In this document: in pieces, positions 35,709 to 45,506 of the stretch
How the letters are laid out: each line of letters opens with the position of its first letter
How positions within the stretch are numbered: the first letter of the stretch is position 1
Assembly (NCBI RefSeq): GCF_007748195.1
Contig: NZ_CP037920.1
Location: 4,725,800-4,789,799, forward strand
Origin: Gimesia aquarii
GTDB lineage: Bacteria; Planctomycetota; Planctomycetia; Planctomycetales; Planctomycetaceae
Direction of reading: 5' to 3'
DNA: 64,000 nucleotides
Position numbers and translations under genes: made by a program
The notes under the pieces: model-generated
Seen by the model: the letters and a program-made list of their open reading frames with translations, nothing else
Told to the model about the DNA's origin: nothing
Database searches by the model: none

Positions 35709-36989
35709 TTAGTCTCGAATATGGAATAACTGCTTAAGCGCATCGAGTAAACCATGCGGGGTCCCTTCCCTCGCTTCATGCCTTAGCACTTCCAGTGGGG
35801 GATGTAAAAGTTTATTCACGATTTGTTCGATGGAACGTTCAATTAATTCTTGATCTTTTTCATCCAAGTGCGATAGTTTTCCGAATAGCTTCTCAACTTC
35901 CTGCTCGCGCACGTCGTGCCATTGTTCTCTGAGCTGTTTAATAATCGGACCTGTAGCCCGATGATAGACCCCGTGCATGAACCGTTCTGTTTCTTCGTCA
36001 ATGATTTCCAGCGCTTTTTCCACTTCTTGTTGTCGTGCTCGGCGATTTTCTTCGCACGTCGCTTCTAAATCATCGATATCATAAAGAAAGATATCATCGT
36101 TGAGTTCGCCCACAGCAGGCTCGAAATCGCGAGGCGCCCCCAGATCGAGTATGAAAAACGTTTTATTCCCTGCTTTCTGTAAAACGCGTTCAAAGCAGGC
36201 CACATCAACAATCGGCTCGGTGGCGCCGGTCGTGCTGACAATCACATCAGCCTCGGCAAGATAGTCTTCCAATTGCTCACAAGGCCTTGCCTCGCCACCA
36301 ACTTTCATCGCCAGCTTTTGCGCATTTTCAAAACTGCGATTGACAACAATAATGCGTTCTACACCCTCATCTTTTAAATAGGTCAGAGTCTCTTCTGCCA
36401 TTTCGCCGGCACCAATAATTAAAACCGTTTTGTCGTCGAAGTATTCAAAAATTCCCTTTCCAAACGTTCCGACAGCGACACTGGCAATCGAAACTCGCCC
36501 TTCAGCAAGTTGAGTTTCAGTCCGTACACGGGCAGAAACGCGAATTGCCTGCTGGAATAATGCATGTGTTAACGGACCGCATAAGGCATTTTGAGTGGCG
36601 CGTTGATACGCTTCCTTAACCTGATTGACAATCTGTGGCTCGCCTAACACCATACTGTCGAGACTTGAAGCAACCTGAAACAGATGCCTTACCGCATCGG
36701 GACCTGTTCTCTCAAGAAAATCTTCAAAAAAATCGCTGACTGGAACCTGGTGAAATTCGGAAAAGAATTTTGCCAGGTCCTGATGAGAGGGTCCTGTCTC
36801 AGACTCCTGACTGACAGTATAAAGTTCGACCCGATTGCAGGTTGATATCACCACCATTTCCGTATCGGGATAAGATTTTTTCAACTCGGAATAAGCGCTA
36901 TCCAACTGTTCGTTCGAAGAAAATGCCAGTTTCTCACGAACATCCAATCTTGCTGTTTGATGATTACAATAGACCACTTGCAGGTTCAC
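35709..36989 (-). CDS. hemA: HemA, glutamyl-tRNA reductase
   Basis: HemA reduces glutamyl-tRNA to glutamate-1-semialdehyde, the first step of the C5 haem pathway. The active-site motif STCNRVELY (49-57) carries the catalytic Cys51. The NADPH domain shows VLIIGAGEMAEETLTYLKDE and RIIVVNRSFENAQKLA, and the dimerisation helix region follows. The 426-residue length is normal. The start is a GTG overlapping the stop of the upstream CcsA/HemX-like gene by four bases, so the two are coupled. Confidence 0.97.
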   Translation of the reverse strand: MNLQVVYCNHQTARLDVREKLAFSSNEQLDSAYSELKKSYPDTEMVVISTCNRVELYTVSQESETGPSHQDLAKFFSEFHQVPVSDFFEDFLERTGPDAVRHLFQVASSLDSMVLGEPQIVNQVKEAYQRATQNALCGPLTHALFQQAIRVSARVRTETQLAEGRVSIASVAVGTFGKGIFEYFDDKTVLIIGAGEMAEETLTYLKDEGVERIIVVNRSFENAQKLAMKVGGEARPCEQLEDYLAEADVIVSTTGATEPIVDVACFERVLQKAGNKTFFILDLGAPRDFEPAVGELNDDIFLYDIDDLEATCEENRRARQQEVEKALEIIDEETERFMHGVYHRATGPIIKQLREQWHDVREQEVEKLFGKLSHLDEKDQELIERSIEQIVNKLLHPPLEVLRHEAREGTPHGLLDALKQLFHIRD

Positions 36990-37894
36990 GAAACGATCCT
37001 TCCTGCAGTTGATCTCTGAGATTCCCCAAACGGAGCTGAATATTGCGAGTGCCAGGAATCAAAGTTCAGTATGCGAACATTTGCCAGTATTTGAATACCA
37101 ATGAAAGTTAAGAGCAACAATCCACCGGTCCAGATAGTTAATTGTGCAATATGTTTTTGATTAGGCCGTTTTGTTCTGAGGATGAAAATCACACTAATCA
37201 TCATGATCACCCAAACGATTTCATAAACGATAATTACCGGATCAAAAAAGGAGACAGAATGTGGCCCTTTTTGCACATAGACCCCTAAACCAATACCGAT
37301 TCCCATACCGACAGTTAAAAGTGGAACAGAAATCATTAAGGCCCAGCGATTCAAACGTGCCAGTTTTGCCAGACTGGGAAGGTTGAAACCTTCAGAAAAA
37401 TTCTGTTTCTGCTTTAATCGACGGTGTTGAATCAGGTACATGGCGCTGATCACAAAACAAAGTACAATTCCCACGCCCCCTAAGACCAGTAAGGAAGCAT
37501 GCAACATCGCCCAAGATCGAATGGCTGGTTCGACCAGCATATTTGTGTCGTTATCCACAAAGTAGGATGCAATTACTAAAGCCAGAACCAGAGGAAACAG
37601 AAATAAACCAATAGCGAGTTCTTTATCGACTAGATTAACGAACAGGAAGATCGCCACTAACAACCACGAAAACACAATTAACCAATCATGCGATGAGCTT
37701 AATAATGGTGGTAACTGTGTCTCGCTAGAGCGTTTAAAGATGTAGGCAGTCTGTGCTACCAAACCAGCGAGGGAAGAGAAAAAGATCAAAGATCGAAGAT
37801 ACCTGTTTTTTTTATGCTTGAATCTAGCCACTTCCAACCCGAAAGCAACCAGATAACTGGCCATAAAACAGAAAACCGTAACTTCCGTCAACAT
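36986..37894 (-). CDS. CcsA/HemX-like cytochrome c assembly family membrane protein
   Basis: The 302-residue protein has about eight hydrophobic segments. The sequence resembles the CcsA/HemX group: loops with SWAMLHASLLVLGGVGIVLC and GLGVYVQKGPHSVSFFDPVI. HemX proteins sit beside hemA in many bacteria and act on haem handling or HemA level; CcsA proteins attach haem to cytochromes c. The tryptophan-rich WWD haem motif is not clear here, which favours HemX. It overlaps hemA by four bases, which implies coupled expression. Cytochrome c proteins occur elsewhere in the window. Confidence 0.7.
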   Translation of the reverse strand: MLTEVTVFCFMASYLVAFGLEVARFKHKKNRYLRSLIFFSSLAGLVAQTAYIFKRSSETQLPPLLSSSHDWLIVFSWLLVAIFLFVNLVDKELAIGLFLFPLVLALVIASYFVDNDTNMLVEPAIRSWAMLHASLLVLGGVGIVLCFVISAMYLIQHRRLKQKQNFSEGFNLPSLAKLARLNRWALMISVPLLTVGMGIGIGLGVYVQKGPHSVSFFDPVIIVYEIVWVIMMISVIFILRTKRPNQKHIAQLTIWTGGLLLLTFIGIQILANVRILNFDSWHSQYSAPFGESQRSTAGRIVS

Positions 37895-38006
37895 AATAGA
37901 TACTTTAATTAATACGACCCAAGCAAAAATAGAATCACCCTATTCATTACTGATGGATATCAGAATGGCTATCTATTATAGGCCTGTTCAGCAAGTTAAG
38001 GGCAAG

Positions 38007-39047
38007 TCATCTTGCCTCAGATTCTAATTCGTATTCTGATATTTTTTTATGAAGTGTATTCCGGTTAATTCCTAAACGGGTGGCGGTTTTCGTCTGAACA
38101 CCTTGACAAGATCGTAAAACCTGCAAAATCAACTCTTTTTCCACTTGCGAAACAACCTGAGCATGCACATTGGTTGAGGATTCACCTACATCCCGTAATT
38201 GCAAACTCACTAGTTCACGGCACAAAGATTCGGGATCTTGTGTTTTGGAAGGTAGTGAACGAGGAACCGCTCTCCCTGTGACGTGTCCTGGTAATAAATC
38301 GAGGGATGGCCCCTCTTCACCCGATAGTACAATTAGACGTTCTACATAATTTTGCAGTTCTCTGACATTTCCTGGCCAGGCATAATTCTTAAAAGTCGAC
38401 AAAACCTCCTCCGAAAAATGAGGTAATGCAACTTTTTCTACAGCTGAAAACTGTTTTGCAAAAAAGTGTATCAATTCCGGAATATCATCAGCACGATCTC
38501 GTAATGGGGGCAAGTCAATCGGGATGACATTTAGACGATAATACAAATCCTCGCGAAATCGTCCCGCTTCAATTTCATCCATTAGATCACGATTCGTTGC
38601 CGCAACAATTCGACAGTCTACTTGAATTGATCGTGTATCCCCTACTCTCTCAAATTCATGCTCTTGCAGCACTCGCAATAATTTCACCTGCAAAGTAAAG
38701 CTCACAGAATTGATTTCATCGAGAAAAATCGTTCCACCATGTGCTGCTTCGAAACGACCAGTCCGATTTTCTACTGCACTGGTGAAAGCACCTTTAATAT
38801 GCCCAAAGAGCTCACTTTCCAGTAGACTTTCACTCAACGCACCACAGTTCACTCGGATGAAAGGTCCTGTGGCACGAGGACTTAACTCGTGAACTGCCCT
38901 GGCAATTAATTCTTTTCCTGTCCCCGTTTCACCCGTTAATAATACTGTGGATGATGTACTGGCAGCACGACGAGTCAAACGATATACATTTCGCATAGCC
39001 GAACTATTGCCGACCATGTCTTCTAATATGGGGCGATCGTCTTCCAT
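38007..39047 (-). CDS. Sigma54-dependent transcriptional activator without receiver domain
   Basis: The 346-residue protein consists of an AAA+ domain and a Fis-type helix-turn-helix. Walker A is GETGTGKE (39-46), Walker B is GGTIFLDEI (104-112) with D110 and E111, and the arginine-finger region REDLYYRLNVIPIDLPPLRD is intact. The sigma54-contact loop reads GAFTSA (86-91), not GAFTGA. The C-terminus has VLRSCQGVQTKTATRLGINR. There is no receiver or other sensory domain, so activity may be set by expression or by a partner. It lies alone after a 325-bp gap, not next to an obvious target. It could be the activator for the sigma54 promoter of dnaK; that is inference. Confidence 0.9.
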   Translation of the reverse strand: MEDDRPILEDMVGNSSAMRNVYRLTRRAASTSSTVLLTGETGTGKELIARAVHELSPRATGPFIRVNCGALSESLLESELFGHIKGAFTSAVENRTGRFEAAHGGTIFLDEINSVSFTLQVKLLRVLQEHEFERVGDTRSIQVDCRIVAATNRDLMDEIEAGRFREDLYYRLNVIPIDLPPLRDRADDIPELIHFFAKQFSAVEKVALPHFSEEVLSTFKNYAWPGNVRELQNYVERLIVLSGEEGPSLDLLPGHVTGRAVPRSLPSKTQDPESLCRELVSLQLRDVGESSTNVHAQVVSQVEKELILQVLRSCQGVQTKTATRLGINRNTLHKKISEYELESEAR

Positions 39048-39372
39048 TCGTTGTATCAGAAAATCCTATGTATTCGCAGGGAAACAATTTAGAGCACTCA
39101 ATAAACGAGCAAAAGTGTGTCAGATAAACTCGTTGAGGTTAGCTTAAAAGAGCAAACTTGGACTGAGTCCCGGCTAATCTAGCATGAAAACATTGCACCT
39201 ACATGCACAAAAAGGTGGCGAACGCTCTACTATGATATTCTGTAACTAGGGACTTAGGAAGAGGCAGACTTAGATTTTTTGATAAACAATAACCAATGCT
39301 TACTTCATTCGGTATATTGAGATAAGACTGCTAGCAAAATCAGCAAATCAGCTTAAAATTAAGGCTATTAAC
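39048..39372. other. Intergenic region between the activator gene and panD
   Basis: The 325-bp gap precedes the minus-strand sigma54 activator gene and follows panD on the same strand. An 11-bp perfect palindrome (GGACT-g-AGTCC, 39160-39170) lies about 115 bp before the activator start and could be an operator. No confident -35/-10 pair or -24/-12 element was found. Confidence 0.35.
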
Positions 39373-39756
39373 TCATTTGGAACCAAAAGCAATGGGCATC
39401 TCTGCTGGAACAGGATGATTTTGTCCATCTACCAGAACCACTTTCGGCTGGTGTTTACCAGACCCTTTGACTTTGTACTCGGCGTAGCTGGCAATAATGA
39501 CTAAATCTTGAGGCTGAACTAAGTGAGCAGCAGCACCATTGATACAAATCACGCCTGAACCAGACTCGCCTGAAATCGCATACGTGGTTAGACGAGTTCC
39601 GGAAGTGATATTATAAATTTGCACCTGCTCATACTCTACGATGTCAGCAGCATCCATCAGTTCCTGATCAATGGTAACACTTCCATTGTATTCCAGATTG
39701 GCCTCAGTAACCGTAGCGCGATGGATTTTTGACTTAAGTAAAACGCGTTTCATCAT
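39373..39756 (-). CDS. panD: PanD, aspartate 1-decarboxylase
   Basis: PanD makes beta-alanine from aspartate for pantothenate synthesis. It is a pyruvoyl enzyme that cleaves itself at a Gly-Ser bond; here NGSVTID places the site at Gly25-Ser26 counted from the first [17 protein letters not shown] (8-21) and YNGSV are family hallmarks, as are [20 protein letters not shown]. The 127-residue length is typical. Two adjacent ATG codons are possible starts. The last gene step of coenzyme A synthesis also appears here as coaC/coaB near 61-62 kb. Confidence 0.96.
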   Translation of the reverse strand: MMKRVLLKSKIHRATVTEANLEYNGSVTIDQELMDAADIVEYEQVQIYNITSGTRLTTYAISGESGSGVICINGAAAHLVQPQDLVIIASYAEYKVKGSGKHQPKVVLVDGQNHPVPAEMPIAFGSK

Positions 39757-39886
39757 TCAAACCTGAAAGAAGATGGACTTCTTTTTGCCTGTATAGACAG
39801 ACTCTTCGATTATAATTCTCGGCGTATACTAACCAGAGATCTTATTGATAAGCAAGAGTGTATTCATTTGACCATACAGCAAAACC

Positions 39887-42800
39887 TTAAGACTGCAATG
39901 GTGCAATCTCAATCACTTGACTTTCGTTGGTATTATACTCTTGTCTTTTAACCGAGTCATCAATTTTTCGGTCCCAAGGCTCATCAGGACTTGCTCCCAT
40001 AAACCGTGCATAGAGGTAATAATAGGTGGGAATTAAGAAAAGAACCAGACCTGTTGCTAATATCAACCCGAAAATGAGACTGGCGGCCATCGGAATCAGA
40101 ATCTGTGCCTGAAATGAAGTCTCTTTGAGTATCGGCGCCAATCCAACAATTGTCGTCATTGATGTCAATAACACAGGTCGAAAACGACGACGCCCCGCAT
40201 CAATTAACGCATCCTTTAAAGGAAGTCCATCTGCGATGCGGTGATTGATGAAATCGATCAGTACGATTGAATCGTTGACTACCACACCTGTCAAAGCAAC
40301 CAGGCCGAATAAGGAAAACAGTGTCAATTCCATACCTAGTAGCGCATGTCCAAAAACGGCCCCGATCACTCCAAACGGAATGATCCCGAGAACTATGAGA
40401 GGTTGAACATAAGAACGAAATTCTATTGTCAATAACGCAAACATTGACGCCAGAGCAATAAGAAGACCGATGATCAAACTATCTACTGATTCATCTGTTT
40501 GCTCTTGCTGCCCTTCCCAGCGTACACGCACATCAGGATATTTCGCCATCAACTGATCCATAAAGCCTCCCGGCTTTTTCAATGACTTGACGATTTCGCT
40601 GGCGTTCCCTTTTTTCTCATTCAAATCTGAAGATACAGTGATAGAACGTTGTTGATCGATCCGGTTGATCTCCGAGTAACCTCTTTTTACAGTTACTTCA
40701 GCTAATTCTGTCAAAGGTCGTTCCGCGCCGTCTCCTGTACGAATTCGAATGTCATCAAACCCCATCAACGATCGTCGTTCTTCTTCCGGATAACGGACCA
40801 TTAACTTCACTTCGTGTCGACCACGTTGCAGCCGCATTACTTCTTCACCGTAATAGGTTGCCCGCACAGTCTCCGCCACATCCGCCAATGGAACTCCCAT
40901 AGCGCGTGCTTTGTCTTTGATTTTAATTTGAAACTCCCACTTTCCGGGACTGGAGTCGTCGTTAATATCTTTGACCCCTGGATATTTCGCAAGTTCCTGC
41001 TTTGCTTCTTCAACGGCGGCTTCTAGTTCATCCAGATGTTCTCCATTTGCCAATAGTTTAAATTCAATCGGCTTGCCGCCTGGTCCCATTGAAGGAGATT
41101 TAAAAGTAAGACGATCCACACCTGGAACTTCGCCAACTTTTTCTCTCCAGAGTTCGAGAATCTCTTCACTACCGAGAGTCCGTTCGTGGGCTTCTACTAT
41201 TTCGACACTGACTTTACCAACATGACTGCCTTCAACAGATCCACCAACACCACCGCCTGATTCATCCCGTGTTCCAAAACCCACATTTCTACGGACTAAC
41301 TTGATGAGAGAATTACCATGCTTCTTCTGGTAGTCTTGATTCAGCTCTTCAAACGCTCTTTGAATATGAAGTGTCGCACCTCCCGTAATTGCTTGAGGAG
41401 TTCCATCAGGAAATTCTACGGTCGCTTCTATCATTCGGTAATCAGTTTTCGGAAAGATATTAAATGGTGCAAAGCCCCCCATAATCAATCCAGCAGACAA
41501 TAGCATCAGAGCCCCAGCAACAGCTAAAGCAGACGAAGGGTAATTCAAAGCAGACCTTAAAACAGGTAAGTAACAGCGGTCGATGAACGAGTTCAGCTTC
41601 TTTCCTACAAACCCAATTTTCTTTTCTGAACTCATTTTTCCGTGTGCCAAGTGACAAGGGAGAATAAAAATACTTTCCAACAGCGAAATCACTAACATTG
41701 CAATCACAGCAATCGGCATTACCGCAATGAATTTTCCCATAATCCCTGAAACAAACAACAAAGGCATAAACGCGATAACCGTTGTTGTGACAGATGCACA
41801 AACCGAAGGCAAGACTTCAGTCGCACCATCAATGGCAGCCTTCAGAATTGATTTACCCATCTGACGATGCTCATAGATATTTTCCCCGACAACAATCGCA
41901 TCATCAACGACAATCCCCAATGCCATCAAAAACGCAAACATGGAAAGCATATTTAATGTTTGACCGGTATAGAAAAGCACAATACATGCACCAAACATTG
42001 AAATCGGAATCCCCAATGCAACCCAGAACGCAAGACGAAATTCCAGAAAGATAGCAAGAGTAATAAAAACCATAAGGAGGCCCTGCAGCCCATTTCTCGT
42101 TAATAACTGCATACGATCACGTACGTCAACTGACTGATCTTTCCACAGCTTCAATGAGTATCCCGGTGGCAGATTTGCTGTTTTCACGTACTCGCGAACT
42201 TCTTCAACTATCGCCAGCAGATCCTCTTGCGCTGTTCGTTCGATTGCTACAGACAAGGCGGGCTTTCCGTCAATTTCACTGATCATGGTTGTATCAGCAA
42301 ATTCATCCTGCACACTTCCGAGGTCGCCAACCGTTAAGACAACCCCTCCCTCTTCAGTAACTAAAGGGATCTTTTCAATTTCACTACCAATCAGATGTTT
42401 ATTCTTTCCTCGTAGTAATAAAACCTGTGAATCGGTAATTAATTTCCCACCAGGTAATTCCAGGTTTTCTCTGCGAACGGTTCTTGCCACATCCTGCAAG
42501 GTCAGACCGTATTTTCTGAGTGTGGCTTCGGGAATTTCGATATCAATTTGATAATCGCGAGCGCCTGCAATATTTGCCTGCGATACGGATTTTAACTGCA
42601 GCAGTTCATCTCGGATTCGCTCAGTGACAGCACGTAGCTCCCACCCACTGTCTTCATTTTCATTATCAGGACCAATGACGGCCACTTCAATCGCTACCTG
42701 CCTGAACGTAACTTGCTGGATTTCCGGATCTTCAGCCAATTCAGGAAAACTGGGGATACGATCAATCTCAGAACGAACCTCATTTAATACTTTCTGCACA

Positions 42801-43105
42801 TCAGGTACATCAGCCCGTAATTCTAAAACCAAAGATCCTGAACCTTCATTGGCAATCGAGGTCATCTTTTTGATACCGTCAATTGAACGAACGGCCTCTT
42901 CCATTTTCTGGCAGATACCTTCTTCCACTTCATCAGGACTTGCTCCTGGATAAGGAACAGATACCAGAATAATTTCCAGTTCAAACTCCGGAAAGACTTC
43001 ACGGCGCATGAACATTAAAGAGACAAGCCCTACCCCCAAAACGGTAACCATCAAAGTATTCATTGCGGGCGAGTTATTGATCGCCCACTTGATGATCGAC
43101 CTCAT
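39887..43105 (-). CDS. RND efflux transporter permease
   Basis: The 1072-residue protein belongs to the resistance-nodulation-division family with 12 helices and two large periplasmic loops. It shows GIVVDDAIVVGENIYEH in the first half, with the proton-relay aspartate pair, and VPYPGASPDEVEEGICQKME near residue 50. Second-half motifs include FGLVALTGVVVNDSIVLIDF and RFRPVLLTSMTTIVGLAP. The sequence resembles the hydrophobe/amphiphile (HAE1) type. It overlaps the adaptor gene by four bases and likely forms an operon with it under a TetR regulator. The substrate is unknown. Confidence 0.93.
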   Translation of the reverse strand: MRSIIKWAINNSPAMNTLMVTVLGVGLVSLMFMRREVFPEFELEIILVSVPYPGASPDEVEEGICQKMEEAVRSIDGIKKMTSIANEGSGSLVLELRADVPDVQKVLNEVRSEIDRIPSFPELAEDPEIQQVTFRQVAIEVAVIGPDNENEDSGWELRAVTERIRDELLQLKSVSQANIAGARDYQIDIEIPEATLRKYGLTLQDVARTVRRENLELPGGKLITDSQVLLLRGKNKHLIGSEIEKIPLVTEEGGVVLTVGDLGSVQDEFADTTMISEIDGKPALSVAIERTAQEDLLAIVEEVREYVKTANLPPGYSLKLWKDQSVDVRDRMQLLTRNGLQGLLMVFITLAIFLEFRLAFWVALGIPISMFGACIVLFYTGQTLNMLSMFAFLMALGIVVDDAIVVGENIYEHRQMGKSILKAAIDGATEVLPSVCASVTTTVIAFMPLLFVSGIMGKFIAVMPIAVIAMLVISLLESIFILPCHLAHGKMSSEKKIGFVGKKLNSFIDRCYLPVLRSALNYPSSALAVAGALMLLSAGLIMGGFAPFNIFPKTDYRMIEATVEFPDGTPQAITGGATLHIQRAFEELNQDYQKKHGNSLIKLVRRNVGFGTRDESGGGVGGSVEGSHVGKVSVEIVEAHERTLGSEEILELWREKVGEVPGVDRLTFKSPSMGPGGKPIEFKLLANGEHLDELEAAVEEAKQELAKYPGVKDINDDSSPGKWEFQIKIKDKARAMGVPLADVAETVRATYYGEEVMRLQRGRHEVKLMVRYPEEERRSLMGFDDIRIRTGDGAERPLTELAEVTVKRGYSEINRIDQQRSITVSSDLNEKKGNASEIVKSLKKPGGFMDQLMAKYPDVRVRWEGQQEQTDESVDSLIIGLLIALASMFALLTIEFRSYVQPLIVLGIIPFGVIGAVFGHALLGMELTLFSLFGLVALTGVVVNDSIVLIDFINHRIADGLPLKDALIDAGRRRFRPVLLTSMTTIVGLAPILKETSFQAQILIPMAASLIFGLILATGLVLFLIPTYYYLYARFMGASPDEPWDRKIDDSVKRQEYNTNESQVIEIAPLQS

Positions 43106-44556
43106 TCAACCTCTCCTTTACGAACCAGCATGCCTTCATTCGCTACGCTCAATGGGGATGTGACAACCTGATCCCCTGGTCTCAACCCGGAGGCTCCCAG
43201 TTCAACGAGTAATTGGTTAGCACTCGTGTCTACAACGCGGATCTTTTCTGCATGTAGTTTTCCCTCTCTGACAACCCAAACCAAATTGCCGGGGCGAATT
43301 GCTGTCTCAGGAATTTTCAATAAAGACACATTGCCTTTGAGGGGAATTTCGATGGAAACATACATGCCACGTGTTAAAGGCGGCGCTCCGACAATCTTAC
43401 TTGCCGGTTGGCCATTTACCAAAATTTGAGATGGTTTAGGATCTGAAACGACAATACGACAGGGAACAGTTCTCGTTTTTTCATCCAGGCCAATCCCATC
43501 ATAGCGAGAGAGCTTGCCTTTCCAGATAAATTTTCTACCTCCCAATTCATAAGTGACGTTAACGGGAAGCTGAGGAAGTTGATAGCCTAAATCATGTCGG
43601 TTATCCTGAGATTTAGCTGAGGATAGCTGACCTTTTTTTGCAGATTGAGCGGCATGCTGCCAGAGTTGGTATAACTCTTCCATTCGCAGGTTCGAGCGTA
43701 CTTCCACAGCAGAAGTATCTTCAATTGTAACTAATGGATCGCCCGCTTTAACGTAACCATCTTTTTCGACAGAGTCTTCTACAATAACACCATTAATCGG
43801 AGAATAAATGTGCGTACGACTCAGGTCCAGTTTCGCTCTTGTCAGTTGAACTCCCACCAGATCACGGGCGTGTTCCATTCGTTTTCGGCGTGACTTGAGT
43901 AGATCTGTCTGGTTGGTTAATTTTTGTAGCGAATTACGAGATGAAAGTTCTGTACGTTTGGCTTCATCATATTCAGAGTCTGAAACGACATTTTTAGTAC
44001 GTAGTTTTTCTACGCGATCCAGATGTGTTTTCTGTAGGAGCACCTCTTCATGTGCCAAGTCAATCATCGCTTTTTCATTATCGATTTCGACTTCTAATTC
44101 ATCGATGGCATCCTGTGCTTGAGCAAATTCCTGAGTAAGACGCTTTACTTCCAGTTCATAGTTCTCAGGATCGATTTGAATTAGTAAATTTTGAGTATTC
44201 ACATCTTGTCGTTCTCGTTCGGTTGCCTTGCGAACAATATTTCCAACTTTACAGCCATTCTGGGTGTAAATCACTTTTCCAGAAACTTCTGCTGCAAGTT
44301 TGACCTCTCTGGAGGGTACAACAACCCCATCAACGGTGATCGTGACCCCTTTATCAGAAAAATCGATGGTTTCAGTCGAAACCAATGGCGCCAAACTGGC
44401 AAGTGTATTTTCACTTTTCTCAGGCTCTTTTTTCATCGCCATGAGGACAACCAGGCTTCCACCACCAAGGGCGATAATGACCACTGGTAACAGAATGTGT
44501 TTGAGCTTGTTGAATAAACTTCTTGATTTTTGAGTTTTCAAATCTGACATGACCAT
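43102..44556 (-). CDS. RND periplasmic adaptor (membrane fusion protein)
   Basis: The 484-residue adaptor connects an inner-membrane RND pump to an outer-membrane channel. It has one N-terminal membrane helix (about 18-37, HILLPVVIIALGGGSLVVLM), a lipoyl/biotinyl-like half (VKLAAEVSGKVIYTQNGCKV), a long coiled-coil hairpin (about 130-215) and a beta-barrel with SRTHIYSPINGVIVEDSVEK and KAGDPLVTIEDTSAVEVRSN. It lies before the pump gene with overlapping stop/start. No outer-membrane TolC-type gene is adjacent. A 27-bp palindrome lies 25 bp before its ATG. Confidence 0.9.
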   Translation of the reverse strand: MVMSDLKTQKSRSLFNKLKHILLPVVIIALGGGSLVVLMAMKKEPEKSENTLASLAPLVSTETIDFSDKGVTITVDGVVVPSREVKLAAEVSGKVIYTQNGCKVGNIVRKATERERQDVNTQNLLIQIDPENYELEVKRLTQEFAQAQDAIDELEVEIDNEKAMIDLAHEEVLLQKTHLDRVEKLRTKNVVSDSEYDEAKRTELSSRNSLQKLTNQTDLLKSRRKRMEHARDLVGVQLTRAKLDLSRTHIYSPINGVIVEDSVEKDGYVKAGDPLVTIEDTSAVEVRSNLRMEELYQLWQHAAQSAKKGQLSSAKSQDNRHDLGYQLPQLPVNVTYELGGRKFIWKGKLSRYDGIGLDEKTRTVPCRIVVSDPKPSQILVNGQPASKIVGAPPLTRGMYVSIEIPLKGNVSLLKIPETAIRPGNLVWVVREGKLHAEKIRVVDTSANQLLVELGASGLRPGDQVVTSPLSVANEGMLVRKGEVE

Positions 44557-44581
44557 TTTCTATATTGAAACGCGTCACAGT

Positions 44582-44608
44582 GGTAATTGAAGGAATGAGT
44601 CAATTACC
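44582..44608. promoter_or_regulatory. Perfect 27-bp inverted repeat in the leader of the RND adaptor gene
   Basis: Arms GGTAATTGA and TCAATTACC are perfect nine-base complements separated by nine bases. The element starts 25 bp before the adaptor ATG. It could be an operator for a dimeric regulator or, if transcribed, an RNA hairpin near the ribosome-binding site. Its arms differ from the palindrome in the tetR promoter. Confidence 0.5.
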
Positions 44609-44748
44609 GTTTGTGAATTCAAGTAGATGTGTATTATTTCGAACAGGATGATGCCAAGGCGATCATCTCAAAACAACCTGCTAAAATTTCAAATAGCTTT
44701 TCTTAGAAATTTTTTATTTTTATTTACTCTATTTTCGTTTGATAAGAT

Positions 44749-45411
44749 TCAGATTTTATGAACGGGTGAAGAAGATTCCATTTCGGACAGAGCCATTTCC
44801 TGTTTCAAATTTTTGATTGCTGCAAGAGAAAACTGTAGAACGTGTTCAATTAAACATTCGACATCGTAATGAGTGTTTTTTTCTTCATTGCCTAACATCA
44901 AGGTCACCAGACTTTCAGAGACACGGTAAAACTGGCATTGAGCAGCGATACTGAAAACACACTGCATACGACGATACTCAGGGACTTCTTCGCCCAGCAT
45001 CTCCTGCAATATGGAATCTGCGATATTTACAAAAGGACGAAAGTGTTCTTGAATAAGATGCTCGCAGGCCTTGGTTGGCTCCAATACCTCACGCATAATC
45101 AAATGGTTACTCCAGGAATCCGTTCCTAACATCCTCATCACCAATGTAGTGACCCAGTCTCGAAGTTTTTGTTCGGGAGAAGTGTCAGAGGACCACTCTG
45201 GAAGCGGTGCACGAGAAATCCCCATCTCTTTTGCGAGACGGATCACTTCCAGATAAAGTTGTTCTTTATCTCCAAAGTAATAATTCACGCTAGCAAGATT
45301 CACGTCTGCTTTCTGACAGATTTCGCGCACAGTCGCTTTCTCAAACCCCTTTTCTGAAAAAACGGGCCCTGCTACTTCAAGTAATTTGTCACGAACATTA
45401 AATGATGACAT
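44749..45411 (-). CDS. TetR/AcrR-family regulator (CecR-like)
   Basis: The 220-residue protein has an N-terminal TetR helix-turn-helix (AGPVFSEKGFEKATVREICQ then KADVNLASVNYYFGDKEQLY) and a C-terminal ligand domain with SNHLIMREVLEPTKACEHLI that resembles the CecR/DUF1956 group. The ATG chosen is 69 bases inside a longer frame because the TetR fold begins here. It lies upstream of the RND adaptor and pump on the same strand, a common control arrangement. A perfect palindrome sits inside its own promoter, which suggests autorepression. The inducing ligand is unknown. Confidence 0.88.
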   Translation of the reverse strand: MSSFNVRDKLLEVAGPVFSEKGFEKATVREICQKADVNLASVNYYFGDKEQLYLEVIRLAKEMGISRAPLPEWSSDTSPEQKLRDWVTTLVMRMLGTDSWSNHLIMREVLEPTKACEHLIQEHFRPFVNIADSILQEMLGEEVPEYRRMQCVFSIAAQCQFYRVSESLVTLMLGNEEKNTHYDVECLIEHVLQFSLAAIKNLKQEMALSEMESSSPVHKI

Positions 45412-45489
45412 ATAGAAAGTTCCATCTCTTTTTAGCGCATGAGACTTAACTTGACCACACAATCTAAATCGATAAAGCAATGATATTTA

Positions 45490-45500
45490 AAACACTGTTT
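45490..45500. promoter_or_regulatory. Small perfect palindrome at the likely tetR transcription start
   Basis: AAACA-c-TGTTT lies about seven bases past the -10 box of the tetR promoter, around the likely transcription start. A second regulator dimer could bind here. It shares the AAAC/GTTT theme with the spacer palindrome but is shorter, so it may be chance in AT-rich DNA. Confidence 0.3.
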
Positions 45501-45506
45501 CAAACA

